Shown here piece after piece: positions 19,894 through 28,030 of a DNA stretch of 64,000 nt. The notes beneath the pieces were generated by a model that ran no database searches, was not told the DNA's origin, and saw only the letters and a program-made list of their open reading frames with translations. The stretch's first letter is position 1; each line of letters opens with the position of its first letter. The DNA is from Mesorhizobium sp. B4-1-4 (GTDB taxonomy: Bacteria; Pseudomonadota; Alphaproteobacteria; Rhizobiales; Rhizobiaceae): the NCBI RefSeq assembly GCF_006439395.2, contig NZ_CP083950.1:372001-436000 (forward strand). Reading direction: 5' to 3'. Position numbers and translations under genes: made by a program.

Positions 19894-21882
19894 ATGATCG
19901 TGGCGGGCAGGCGGAGGAACTTCTTGGCGATCGATCGTAACGGCATCTCCCCCAGTTCCGGACTGGGAGGACCCCTTTCCTTAGCGCGTCGGCGCACGGC
20001 GTTGCCGACCGTCGCCACCGTCGTAACCACTGTTGCGGCGTTGTATTTCGGACGAGAAGTATTCTTGCCGATCGCGATCGCGCTGCTCCTGACCTTTGCA
20101 CTCGCTCCTCTGGTCTCGGCGCTCAAACGGGCAGGCATGCCGCGCCTCGCCGCGGTCATCCTGAGCGTGCTCGGGGCATTCGCGGTTCTGGCGCTGTTCA
20201 GCTTTATTGTCGCCTCGCAGGTCAGCGAACTCGCTCAGAACATCTCGCTTTACCAGTCAAACATCCTCACCAAGGTCCGTTCTCTCAAAGAGACCGGAGT
20301 GGGCGGCGGCGTGATCTCGAGATTGAGCAGTGTAGTCGAGCGGGTTGGCCAGGAGATCAACAGGCAAGAGCCTTCGCTTCCAGCTTCCCCGCAAACCCCG
20401 AAACGCGACCCGGTGCCGGTTGAAATCGTTGCCAAGGAAAAGCCGCTCGAAATCCTCCAGAACATCATCGGTCCGCTGATCAGCCCTTTGGGGTCAGCTG
20501 GCTTGATCGTCATCGTCGTCATCTTCATGCTTCTGGAGCGGGAAGATCTACGCGACCGTTTCATTCGCCTTGTTGGCTACGGTGACCTTCATCGGACAAC
20601 GCAGGCGCTGCAGGACGCCGGCTCGCGGGTAGGGCGCTACTTGCTGATGCAATTGGTCGTCAACCTGATCTACGCGATCCCAATTGCGATCGGGCTATGG
20701 GTGTTGGGCATCCCCAACGCGCTCCTGTGGGGACTGCTGGCGCTGGCCCTTCGTTTCGTTCCCTATATCGGACCCGTGATCGGCGCGCTTCTGCCCCTCT
20801 TCCTTGCGCTGGCGGTGGCGCCAGGATGGTCGCTTGTGTTGTGGACGGCAGCTCTATTCGTGGTGATGGAGTTGATTACCGGGAATGTCATCGAGCCTTG
20901 GCTGTATGGATCGCGCACGGGGCTTTCGCCATTGGCCATCATCGTTGCGGCAATCTTCTGGACATGGCTATGGGGTCCGCTGGGATTGGTCCTGTCGACA
21001 CCGCTCACGGTTTGTCTGGTGGTGCTTGGCCGGCATGTACCGCAGTTCGAATTCCTCGATGTGCTGTTCGGCAACGAGCCGGTACTGGACGCCCACGCGC
21101 GGCTGTATCAACGGCTGCTGGCAGGCGATCCCGACGAGGCAACAGACCATGCCGAGGAAACTCTCGAGGAGAATTATCTGGTCGAATTCTACGACAAGGT
21201 GGCCCTGCCCGCCTTGCTGCTCGGTGAGAAGGACCGCGTCCGTGGCGTAATGGACGACCAGCAGATTCAGCAGGTCGCAGCCAGCGCGCTGACGCTGGTC
21301 GCGAACCTCGAAGACAGCGCTCAACACGAGATGGACGAGGAGGAAGCCCCGGTTGTCGGCGAGGATGCGGGGTCGCTCGAGGACAATGAGGCCGCGAAGA
21401 ATGGCTATGCCGAATTGCCGGATGGCTCGGGATTGACGGTGCTTTGTGCTGGCGGCCGCGGTCCACTCGACGACGCGGCGGCGGCGATGCTGGCGCAGGT
21501 GTTGGAAGTGCAGGGCGCCACGGTGTCAAGGGCGAGCTTTGTAGACTTGGAGCCGTCGACAATTCGTCGCCTTGAGTTGGGCGGCGTCGATACAGTGGTG
21601 GTCGGCTTCCTCAATCAGGATTCCGTCAAGCATGCCCGCTTTCTGGTGCGCCGACTGAAGCGGGCCAAAGCGGACCTCAGGGTCGGGATCGCGCTATGGT
21701 TCAAATTCGACGGGGCCGACAAGGAGGACGCCGACAATATGGCCAAGGACATCAGCGCCGATTTCGTCGCGTCCGGTATGGTACAGGCGGCCTTGGGCGC
21801 GCTGGCTTCGGCGCCGCCTGTGCCGCTCAAAATCGTCGCCAAGCGGCGCACACGCCGCCGAAAAACGTCACGAAGCGATTGA
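19894..21882 (+). CDS. AI-2E family transporter (PerM-like) with long C-terminal extension
   Basis: A 662-residue inner-membrane protein. The ATG at 19894 is possible, but a TTG at 19924 has a better ribosome site (GGAGG, six bases upstream). Hydrophobic segments cluster within residues ~40-390 (YFGREVFLPIAIALLLTFAL, LSVLGAFAVLALFSFIVA, RFVPYIGPVIGALLPLFLAL, ALFVVMELITGNVIEPWLYG), the typical AI-2E exporter/permease fold. After ~390 there is a soluble domain of about 270 residues with acidic stretches, a Rossmann-like GLTVLCAGGRGPLDDAAA segment and a basic RRRTRRRKTSR tail. Family members export AI-2 or ions; the actual substrate cannot be predicted. Confidence 0.9.
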   Translation: MIVAGRRRNFLAIDRNGISPSSGLGGPLSLARRRTALPTVATVVTTVAALYFGREVFLPIAIALLLTFALAPLVSALKRAGMPRLAAVILSVLGAFAVLALFSFIVASQVSELAQNISLYQSNILTKVRSLKETGVGGGVISRLSSVVERVGQEINRQEPSLPASPQTPKRDPVPVEIVAKEKPLEILQNIIGPLISPLGSAGLIVIVVIFMLLEREDLRDRFIRLVGYGDLHRTTQALQDAGSRVGRYLLMQLVVNLIYAIPIAIGLWVLGIPNALLWGLLALALRFVPYIGPVIGALLPLFLALAVAPGWSLVLWTAALFVVMELITGNVIEPWLYGSRTGLSPLAIIVAAIFWTWLWGPLGLVLSTPLTVCLVVLGRHVPQFEFLDVLFGNEPVLDAHARLYQRLLAGDPDEATDHAEETLEENYLVEFYDKVALPALLLGEKDRVRGVMDDQQIQQVAASALTLVANLEDSAQHEMDEEEAPVVGEDAGSLEDNEAAKNGYAELPDGSGLTVLCAGGRGPLDDAAAAMLAQVLEVQGATVSRASFVDLEPSTIRRLELGGVDTVVVGFLNQDSVKHARFLVRRLKRAKADLRVGIALWFKFDGADKEDADNMAKDISADFVASGMVQAALGALASAPPVPLKIVAKRRTRRRKTSRSD

Positions 21883-22168
21883 CCCCGCCGCGTTGTGGGC
21901 TCCGGCGGGTTGGACCGCCTGGTGCTTGCCGGGTGAAGTCGGCGGTGCTCGCCGGGCATGGCTGCATTTCTGGACGGGCGAATTTGCAAGGCAGCTGATT
22001 GGAAGCGATCGGCCACGCCGGGTTCGGTGATGCGGCAGCCGAGAGTCCGACAAGGGTGGGGCTTGGTCGATATTCGATCGCCCAGCGGCATCGCGCTCGG
22101 ATGTCTTGGCAATCTGGAACCAAACCGGGATGTGTTCGTTCGCAACCGTTAGAGAACAGGAGGTCACG

Positions 22169-22489
22169 ATGCCACGTGGCGACAAGTCGAAATACACTGA
22201 CAAGCAGGAGCGCAAAGCTGATCACATAGCCGAGGGCTACGAGCATCGCGGGGTATCGGAAAAGGAAGCCGAACGTCGTGCCTGGGCAACGGTAAACAAG
22301 GATGACGGCGGCGGCAAGAAAGAGGGCGGATCGGGACGTGGAAAGCACACCGGCCATCCCGCGGCTCACAAGGGAGGAGAGAAGGGCGGCAAAGCCCAGG
22401 CATCTCGTTCCGCGGCCGAGAGGTCGGCCTCTGCGAAGAAGGCCGCCGCGACAAGGAAAAGGAATGCTGCAAGCCACTCCCACTCATAA
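22169..22489 (+). CDS. Small basic Lys/Gly/Ala-rich protein, 'plasmid stabilization'-type
   Basis: The ATG at 22169 follows ACAGGAGGTCACG, giving 106 residues. The N-terminal part is conserved-looking (DKSKYTDKQERKADHIAEGY, EHRGVSEKEAERRAWATVNK). The rest is low-complexity and very basic (GGGKKEGGSGRGKHTG, then Ala/Lys/Ser-rich). Similar rhizobial proteins are often named plasmid stabilization protein without experimental support. The composition suggests a nucleic-acid-binding or desiccation/stress protein. It follows the AI-2E permease gene in the same direction. Confidence 0.75.
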   Translation: MPRGDKSKYTDKQERKADHIAEGYEHRGVSEKEAERRAWATVNKDDGGGKKEGGSGRGKHTGHPAAHKGGEKGGKAQASRSAAERSASAKKAAATRKRNAASHSHS

Positions 22490-22919
22490 GTTACAGGCAG
22501 CACTTTTCGCGCTAACGGCAATGGAGTTGGTGTGACGTCGTTCGGCGGTCACGGGGTGATGTGGCCGATTTCTGCCTCCTGGCTGGACGCACGAAGGTCG
22601 AGCGGCTTGCTGCTCCACTGGTGGTCTTTTTGCGTCAGGCAAGGAAGACCGCTGCCTGCTATCCGCCGCGCGAAATCAACCTTACCGGCACCGATTTGGC
22701 CGCGGGCACGTGACCCTCAGGCCCCGGACACATCGCTCGACCCCGTCCTCGGCTGCCGATTTCAGATCGACCTCGTCCCCGTCGGAAACTCAAGCCGTTG
22801 CATATCGCATTTGTTCATCAGCAGAACCATGTGAGTCTGTGGAACACTGGCGCGCGAAGACCGTTTAGGCCGCAATGCCGCCTTGGCAAGGTAAACGTAT
22901 CTCCGACAGTGGATCTGTG
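22490..22919. other. Intergenic region with no convincing gene
   Basis: About 430 bp. A 50-residue frame from GTG 22561 to 22713 (VADFCLLAGRTKVERLAAPL...) is open but has no good ribosome site and no recognised family. Nothing else stands out before the small RiPP-precursor-like ORF at 22920. Confidence 0.35.
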
Positions 22920-23021
22920 ATGACGAGAAAACCCTATGTCAAACCCACGCTCGTGAAACGCGGAAGGCTAACAGGGCGCACGGCTCAAATCATAGCTTCC
23001 GGGATCATATTGGGCGAATAG
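22920..23021 (+). CDS. 33-residue peptide resembling rhizobial 'putative RiPP precursor' proteins
   Basis: A short ORF from ATG 22920 to TAG 23021. The protein begins MTRKPYVKPTLVKRGRL and ends TAQIIASGIILGE. The N-terminal KPYxKPxLxKRGxL resembles the leader of a widespread alphaproteobacterial small-peptide group annotated as putative RiPP precursors, related in look to lasso-peptide leaders (YxxPxL). The start has only a weak ribosome site. No cyclase, protease or radical-SAM gene is adjacent, so if real it would be an orphan precursor depending on enzymes elsewhere. Resemblance is from memory of the family; treat as tentative. Confidence 0.45.
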   Translation: MTRKPYVKPTLVKRGRLTGRTAQIIASGIILGE

Positions 23022-23123
23022 GCGCGGGGGCTTCGGCCAAACCCCTTGCCCGCGCGCAATGTCATCGCACGCATCCCGGAACCACCCGTCAACGATTGGG
23101 TTTCCCGCCGAAGGAGATTTTCC

Positions 23124-23273
23124 ATGTTCAGGTTTTTGATCGGTCTCGGCATCGTCTATGCCGCTTACAAGATTGGCAAGGAAGTCGGTCGAGACCAGGC
23201 TCTGCAACAAGGTCCGTCTGAATTGGCACGCGATGATCCCGAGGCAGCCGCCCGGCGTGTCGCTGGGAGCTGA
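23124..23273 (+). CDS. Small single-pass membrane protein, unknown function
   Basis: The ATG at 23124 follows GAAGGAGATTTTCC, a strong ribosome site, giving 49 residues. An N-terminal hydrophobic segment (MFRFLIGLGIVYAAYKIGKE) is followed by a charged tail with ARDDPEAAARRVAGS. It looks like a one-helix inner-membrane protein with a cytoplasmic tail. I do not recognise a family. It sits among small stress-type genes upstream of the TPP enzyme. Confidence 0.6.
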   Translation: MFRFLIGLGIVYAAYKIGKEVGRDQALQQGPSELARDDPEAAARRVAGS

Positions 23274-23440
23274 ACCCCGGCGGGCAGGGAAGCTTCTGGG
23301 AGCGGTGAACACCATTGATCGATAAGGAGCTCGGCGGACCGATGGCTCGGACCAAGAGCCGGCGAACAGTGGCGAGGCTGGGAACGGGACGTCGCCACGC
23401 TGGTTAATTCCCTTTCCAGCGTGATCGAAAGGCTCTTCTC

Positions 23441-25231
23441 ATGTCTAAAACCGTTGGCGATTTCCTGATCTCGCGCCTCCACGGCTGGGGCGTACGGCGG
23501 ATGTTCGGATACCCCGGTGACGGCATCAACGGCGTCTTCGGGGCCCTCAACCGTGCGGATGGGAAGATTGAATTCGTCCAGGCACGACATGAGGAAATGG
23601 CCGCGTTCATGGCGTCGGCCTACGCCAAGTTTTCTGGCGGACTTGGCGTCTGCATAGCAACTTCCGGTCCCGGCGCGACGCACCTCGTGACAGGTCTTTA
23701 CGATGCGCGCCTTGACCACCAGCCCGTCTTGGCCATTGTCGGCCAGCAGGCGCGTAGCGCGATCGGCGGCCACTACCAGCAAGAAGTCGATCTTGCCTCG
23801 CTGTTCAAGGATGTGGCGGGAGATTTCGTCCATCAGGCCGCCGTGCCCGCACAGGTCCGTCACCTCGTTGACCGGGCCGTTCGCATTGCGCTGGCAAACC
23901 GAACCGTGACGGCGCTCGTCCTGCCGAACGACTTGCAGGAGATGCCTTATGAGGAACCGTCCCGCGCTCACGGCACGGTGCATTCCGGCGTCGGCTATCG
24001 CAAGCCGTTGGTTATTCCACACGCGGATGATTTGAAAGCGGCCGCCGATATCCTCAACGAAGGCGAGCGTGTCGCAATCCTCGTCGGCGCTGGTGCCCTT
24101 GCCGCGACGCAAGAGGTGATCGACATCGCCGATCGCCTTGGCGCGGGTGCCGCAAAGGCGCTTCTCGGCAAGGCGGCTTTACCGGATTTTCTCCCTTGGG
24201 TAACTGGCTCGATCGGGTTGCTCGGAACGGAACCCTCCTGGGACCTGATGCGGGACTGCGACACGTTGCTGATGGTCGGATCCGGCTTTCCTTATTCGGA
24301 GTTCCTGCCAAAAGAAGGTCAGGCCAAAGGCGTCCAGATCGATCTTAAGCCCGGCATGATGTCCTTGCGCTATCCGATGGACGTCAATCTTGTCGGCGAT
24401 GCAACTGAGACGCTCAAGGCTCTGCTGCCATTGTTGAAGCAGAAGAAAAACAAGTGGCGCAAACAGATCGAGAAGAGCGTAGCCGACTGGTGGAAACTTC
24501 TGGAGAAGCGAGCCAAGACAAAAGCCGACCCAGTCAATCCGCAACTGGTGGCATGGGAGCTTTCGCCGAGATTGCCGGACAATGTCATTCTGACGAGCGA
24601 TTCCGGATCCTGCGCGAATTGGTACGCGCGTGACGTCAGGATCAGGCCGGGGATGATGGCATCGCTCTCCGGCGGCCTCGCCTCGATGGGCGCCGCTGTC
24701 CCTTACGCGATCGCCGCCAAGTTCGCGCACCCGGACCGGCCGGTGGTGGGGCTTGTTGGCGATGGAGCCATGCAGATGAACAACATGGCGGAACTGATCA
24801 CCGTCGCCAAATACTGGAAGTCGTCCTGGCCGGACGGCCGGTTCATCATCTGCGTCTTCAACAACCAGGATCTCAATCAAGTTACTTGGGAGCAGCGGGT
24901 CATGGAAGGCGACCCGAAGTTCGAGGCGTCGCAGCGTATCCCGGACGTGCCCTATCATCGGTTTGCCGAACTGATCGGTCTTAAAGGCTTGTTTGTCGAT
25001 CGCCCAGAAGACCTCGGACCGGCCTGGGACGAAGCATTCGCGTCCGATTACCCCGTCGTCCTTGAGGTCAAGACCGATCCCGAGGTCCCGCCACTTCCCC
25101 CGCATTTCACCTTCGACCAGATCAAAAACCTGACATCGTCGCTTGCAAAGGGCGATCCCAGTGAAACCGGTGTTATTCGCGGGACCGTCAGGCAGGTTCT
25201 GGGTTCGATACTGCCGGGCAAGTCAGACTAG
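23441..25231 (+). CDS. Thiamine-pyrophosphate-requiring enzyme (pyruvate oxidase/acetolactate synthase-like)
   Basis: A 596-residue TPP enzyme with three domains: PYR (residues ~1-170, catalytic Glu in QARHEEMAAFMASAYAKFSG, GPGATHLVTGLYDA), a central Rossmann domain (~190-330, AILVGAGALAA) and PP (~380-540). The TPP/Mg motif is VVGLVGDGAMQMNNMAELI followed by FNNQDLNQVTWEQR. Overall it is closer to PoxB-type pyruvate oxidases than to biosynthetic acetolactate synthases, and no small regulatory subunit is adjacent. The C-terminal membrane-binding helix of E. coli PoxB is not obvious. Substrate probably a 2-oxo acid; not certain. Confidence 0.88.
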   Translation: MSKTVGDFLISRLHGWGVRRMFGYPGDGINGVFGALNRADGKIEFVQARHEEMAAFMASAYAKFSGGLGVCIATSGPGATHLVTGLYDARLDHQPVLAIVGQQARSAIGGHYQQEVDLASLFKDVAGDFVHQAAVPAQVRHLVDRAVRIALANRTVTALVLPNDLQEMPYEEPSRAHGTVHSGVGYRKPLVIPHADDLKAAADILNEGERVAILVGAGALAATQEVIDIADRLGAGAAKALLGKAALPDFLPWVTGSIGLLGTEPSWDLMRDCDTLLMVGSGFPYSEFLPKEGQAKGVQIDLKPGMMSLRYPMDVNLVGDATETLKALLPLLKQKKNKWRKQIEKSVADWWKLLEKRAKTKADPVNPQLVAWELSPRLPDNVILTSDSGSCANWYARDVRIRPGMMASLSGGLASMGAAVPYAIAAKFAHPDRPVVGLVGDGAMQMNNMAELITVAKYWKSSWPDGRFIICVFNNQDLNQVTWEQRVMEGDPKFEASQRIPDVPYHRFAELIGLKGLFVDRPEDLGPAWDEAFASDYPVVLEVKTDPEVPPLPPHFTFDQIKNLTSSLAKGDPSETGVIRGTVRQVLGSILPGKSD

Positions 25232-25280
25232 CAGAAACTGGTGGAGTGCCGAGGTCCTTCCGTTGAGGCTAGATTTCATC

Positions 25281-25805
25281 TCAGGATGATCTGGTGCGCA
25301 GCCGACCCTCGTAATCATGCTTACCGAGCGGCACGCCTCGCGAACGCAGGATGTTGTATGCGGTGACGGCATGGAAATAGAAATTTGGCAGCGAGAAAGA
25401 GAGGATGAAGGTCTCCGCGGTGAAGGCAAGCCTTCGCGGGCCGATCTGAAGGTCCAGGTGCTTGCCCGAGCAGCCGTTGACCTCATCGGGGGTGAACGCC
25501 TCCAGCATCATTTCTGCCTTGCCGATCATGGCCTGCAGGTCAGCGAAGGGAACAGGTCCGACCAAGGCGGGAGGGGTGAACGCGCCGGACTTGAGGGCCT
25601 CGACCCCCCAAACGGAATGATGCCACGCCGCCTCGATCTGAAAATGGAAGGGTGCCACGTCGTCGAAGAGGCGGGTGTGCACGATATTATCGGGATCGAC
25701 ACCGGTGTTCGAGAAATGCGTGGCCGCACGGTCGAGGAAACCTCCGATGGATCTCACGGTCTGCAGGAAGGTTGGCACGCTGAGATCGTAGAGCGATGTC
25801 CGCAT
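25281..25805 (-). CDS. DUF1993 family protein
   Basis: A 174-residue protein, start ATG 25805. It begins MRTSLYDLSVPTFLQTVRSI and contains RLFDDVAPFHFQIEAAWHHS and LPNFYFHAVTAYNILRSRGV, matching DUF1993, a four-helix DinB-like fold with conserved His residues that may hold a metal. It is transcribed toward the TPP-enzyme gene and ends about 50 bp from it. Function unknown. Confidence 0.87.
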   Translation of the reverse strand: MRTSLYDLSVPTFLQTVRSIGGFLDRAATHFSNTGVDPDNIVHTRLFDDVAPFHFQIEAAWHHSVWGVEALKSGAFTPPALVGPVPFADLQAMIGKAEMMLEAFTPDEVNGCSGKHLDLQIGPRRLAFTAETFILSFSLPNFYFHAVTAYNILRSRGVPLGKHDYEGRLRTRSS

Positions 25806-25986
25806 CGGTCATTCTCACGAGCAATTTGAATTTCCACATTCAGCATGTGGCACGATGGCTGCAACCGCAAGGCAAGCGCAATTATCGACTGGCGGCGGTC
25901 TTGCCCAGTGGAACCCTGATTCGTGCGGAACATTTGGCTGCTCGTCGCATTTTTGCACCGGAATCGATGGAGGCAGGGAGGTTGGC

Positions 25987-26175
25987 TTGAAACGTCGAAA
26001 AATCGACAGGGAAAAAATAGAAAGAGCGAACAGAGAGTCCAAATTGGTGCTGGAGGCTGAACGCCAGGCGAGGCTGGCGAAAACGGCACGTCTTCGCCAA
26101 CAGCGCCTTAAGCTCACAATGTCGTCCGAACCCAGGTCGGTAGAGTCCGTCAATGCAACTTCCACACCAAAATAG
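25987..26175 (+). CDS. Small charged helical protein, unknown
   Basis: I prefer the TTG at 25987, which has GGGAGG five bases upstream, over the longer frame from 25855. This gives 62 residues, LKRRKIDREKIERANRESKL followed by an Arg/Ala/Glu-rich helix and a Ser-rich tail. The heptad-like charge pattern suggests a single long helix or coiled coil. No family recognised. Confidence 0.5.
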   Translation: MKRRKIDREKIERANRESKLVLEAERQARLAKTARLRQQRLKLTMSSEPRSVESVNATSTPK

Positions 26176-26247
26176 CAGCCCGCAAGGGTCGCTTTTGAGG
26201 GATTAACCCGTGAATTCCGACCTTGGCTTATCGGGCCCTCGGATTGA

Positions 26248-26484
26248 GTGAAGTCAAGCCACGCGGTAGGCATCGATCCTGACGACATTCGCGACGAGGT
26301 GGGCGATCTCCCGGAATATATCGCTGAGGCGATCAACGAGCAGGACGCCCCGATCGAGTCCGACGATTGGATCAACAAGGGAGCCGAAACACGTTCACGG
26401 CTTTTTCGAGATGATCCCGCTGATGGGGCGCCATCAGCATTGTCTCGCCGCACTGGGGCCAGTGCCTGGCGCTATCCGGATTAG
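26248..26484 (+). other. Possible small ORF or gene remnant (78 codons)
   Basis: A GTG-started frame with a coding-like acidic section (GIDPDDIRDEVGDLPEYIAE, NEQDAPIESDDWINKG) but no ribosome site and a C-terminal part of uncertain composition. It could be the middle of a decayed gene. The remaining gap 26176-26565 contains nothing else I can support. Confidence 0.25.
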
Positions 26485-26767
26485 AGGCGCAACCGCTCGT
26501 TATGATTTTGCATGGAAACAGCGGCAATTTCCGCCGGCCTGTGATGGAACCCTCTTTCAGCAACGATGTTATTCATCACCCAACCGGCCGGCAATGATAA
26601 GCCTGGCGGCGCAATGGGCCTCACGCGAAAACAAGGCGAAGTGGAGGATCGAACCCTTCAGTCGAACGGCCAAAACCAAAGACCGCAGGCAACACCGAGC
26701 CCGGCCATTGAGAAGACCTCCGGCGCTGGTCCCTCTATTGCCGAACACTCAAAGGATGCAAAAGCGG

Positions 26768-27547
26768 GGTAGTGGGTCAGTTTGAAATCTGACCCGTCGG
26801 CCTTGCTATGCAATAGAAACAAAAGCCGGCGAGCAGAGCAGCGAGTGCCCCTAGCGTAGCGAGTGATCTGAAATGCCCGTCACACGGAAGGATCAAAAAA
26901 GAAAAACTTGCTGCGATAAGAACCGCCGCTGAAGTCCACGTTCCCGGTCTTGCGGCAACAGAGCGTGGGAAAGCGATGGCTGCAGCAACTGCTGCTAAGT
27001 AAAGCGGCCAAGACATTAGGAAGCCGGCCGCAACATAAACGACGAAAAGCGAAAGTGTCTCAGACCATGGAATCTCCGGCGAAGGATTTGACACGGCTAA
27101 CAAACCTCCAACCACGCCGAACACATAGGACAGCGTGATTTTTGAGGCGAGCGAGACCCTTTGCCTCAGTGTCATGCTACTGCCCGCTTCTCGTAACGGC
27201 CGCGCACGACCGGCCTTTCAGCTTCCTTCGCCTCGATCAGTGCCACGATATCCGCGATCTCCCAAAGCTTGTCGGTGACGCCAGCGGCCATCGCCGGGTT
27301 ACGCGCAGAGAAGCATGAATTCGCACAAAATTATAATACATGAAGTGCAGGGCAACAGCATTTGCGTGAGCCTCAACCTTCTTTGAGAAGCCGTTGGTCA
27401 GGCGCGTGAAGCGGCGCATGTGCATGCGCATCTTAAGATTCTGGCGTTCCGAAAATGACGTGCTGACATGCTTGATGTCGGGGTTTCCTTCGATCCGCTC
27501 TTTACGTGCGCAAGTGCATTCGGCAGGGTTGTACTGACCCACTACCA
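26768..27547. mobile_element. 780-bp IS-like element carrying a membrane-protein ORF, transposase broken
   Basis: The ends are GGTAGTGGGTCAGT (26768-26781) and its exact inverted copy (27533-27546). They are flanked by the direct repeat AAAAGCGG at 26760-26767 and 27548-27555, an 8-bp target duplication. Removing the element restores the host reading frame. Inside are a minus-strand four-helix membrane ORF and, upstream of it, the 3' third of an IS1/IS1595-type DDE transposase lacking its N-terminal part and frameshifted. The right inverted repeat joins directly to mid-transposase codons, so an internal deletion fused end and gene. The element can no longer move by itself, but related full-length transposases could mobilise it. 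Confidence 0.75.
26777..27175 (-). CDS. Four-helix integral membrane protein carried inside the IS-like element
   Basis: A 132-residue protein whose ATG (27175) overlaps the transposase remnant stop in the sequence ATGA, an arrangement suggesting translational coupling. Hydrophobic stretches lie at residues ~11-28 (ITLSYVFGVVGGLLAV), ~40-66, ~82-97 (SAAVLIAASFSFLIL) and ~105-124. The stop codon falls inside the left inverted repeat. The gene thus fills the space between transposase end and element end, which makes it a passenger gene. No family recognised; function unknown. Confidence 0.65.
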   Translation of the reverse strand: MTLRQRVSLASKITLSYVFGVVGGLLAVSNPSPEIPWSETLSLFVVYVAAGFLMSWPLYLAAVAAAIAFPRSVAARPGTWTSAAVLIAASFSFLILPCDGHFRSLATLGALAALLAGFCFYCIARPTGQISN

Positions 27548-27548
27548 A
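27172..27548 (-). pseudogene. 3' remnant of an IS1/IS1595-type transposase, frameshifted
   Basis: The frame from the right end reads YNPAECTCARKERIEGNPD, then HVSTSFSERQNLKMRMHMRR, then RLTNGFSKKVEAHA and MYYNFVRIHASLRV, the conserved C-terminal DDE region of transposases common in rhizobia. After RV the expected continuation TPAMAAGVTDKLWEIADIVA appears in the next frame because one C is missing (near 27300); that frame runs to the TGA at 27172. The first two thirds, including the first catalytic Asp region, are absent. Confidence 0.8.
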
Positions 27549-27648
27549 AAAGCGGCAAAGGGCGGCCGCCAGCCTGGCGCCTATGTGAAAGACTGAAGAT
27601 GGCCCGATGACTGCCGCCTCGCTTTCACGAGTACAGCATAAGAAAAAT

Positions 27649-27687
27649 ACTCGCGGCCACGGAATGCAAGGCAGCGTGGCCGCGAGT
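27649..27687. terminator. Perfect 13-bp hairpin
   Basis: ACTCGCGGCCACG (27649-27661) pairs with CGTGGCCGCGAGT (27675-27687) around a 13-nt loop. It lies 52 bp after the restored stop of the split gene and before the catalase-like remnant. It could be a terminator or a mobile-element scar; no T-run follows. Confidence 0.5.
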
Positions 27688-27722
27688 GACGCCCGGTCTC
27701 AATCGCTCTTCAGTTTGCTTGG

Positions 27723-27881
27723 AACATTCCGGGAGCCAAGCCGCTTCTGGCGAGTGCGGGTGTGGCAGCGGAGGCGGATGTGGGTCTCATCGAATTCGAT
27801 TCCGCCGCCTCGGTGCAGCCGTTCATCGAGGCCTGTCGCAAGCTGCGCCTATGGGCCAGGGAAGGTGCCGTCAAACTGTGA
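27723..27881 (+). pseudogene. Probable C-terminal scrap of a large-subunit catalase (KatE-type)
   Basis: One frame reads NIPGAKPLLASAGVAAEADV, then GLIEFDSAASVQPFIEACRK and LRLWAREGAVKL before a TGA. The pattern of a Leu-rich AGV segment, a DxGLI strand, an F(I)EA helix and a terminal R.W.RE motif resembles the end of KatE/HPII-type catalases, where a GATase-like domain follows the heme domain. No upstream catalase sequence exists here, so this is only a 3' remnant. The match is from memory and short. Confidence 0.35.
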
Positions 27882-28030
27882 CGACGCACCGAGGCTGAAC
27901 AGTCCTTGCGTCCTGGCCCTCGGGCCAGGCAGCGAAGATTGCACTCAATCGCTATCGGATGTCTCGACGTGGGTTGACCCCTCCGTCGCGAGCGCCAAGT
28001 AACCTTCTCTACGCCGATAGCGAGGTCGCC

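Larger units (their letters stand above)
26566..27596 (+). pseudogene. Small gene split by the IS-like element (80 residues if restored)
   Basis: The left part runs from ATG 26566 to the element at 26768, where the element's first bases supply a TAG stop. The right part begins at 27556 after the second copy of the target duplication. Joining 26566-26767 to 27556-27596 gives a continuous frame ending ...KDAKAAKGGRQPGAYVKD and a TGA. The protein is hydrophilic, Gln/Pro/Gly-rich, without a recognised family; an internal ATG at 26614 is an alternative start. Only the last 14 codons are displaced, so the truncated product may still be made and functional. Confidence 0.6.

Noticed and set aside
25796..25990. 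Plus frame overlapping the start of the DUF1993 gene
   Set aside because: It overlaps the divergent promoter region and has no ribosome site or recognised family.
27912..27929. CCTGGCCC/GGGCCAGG hairpin
   Set aside because: Only 8 bp with a two-base centre. It is probably chance in GC-rich sequence.
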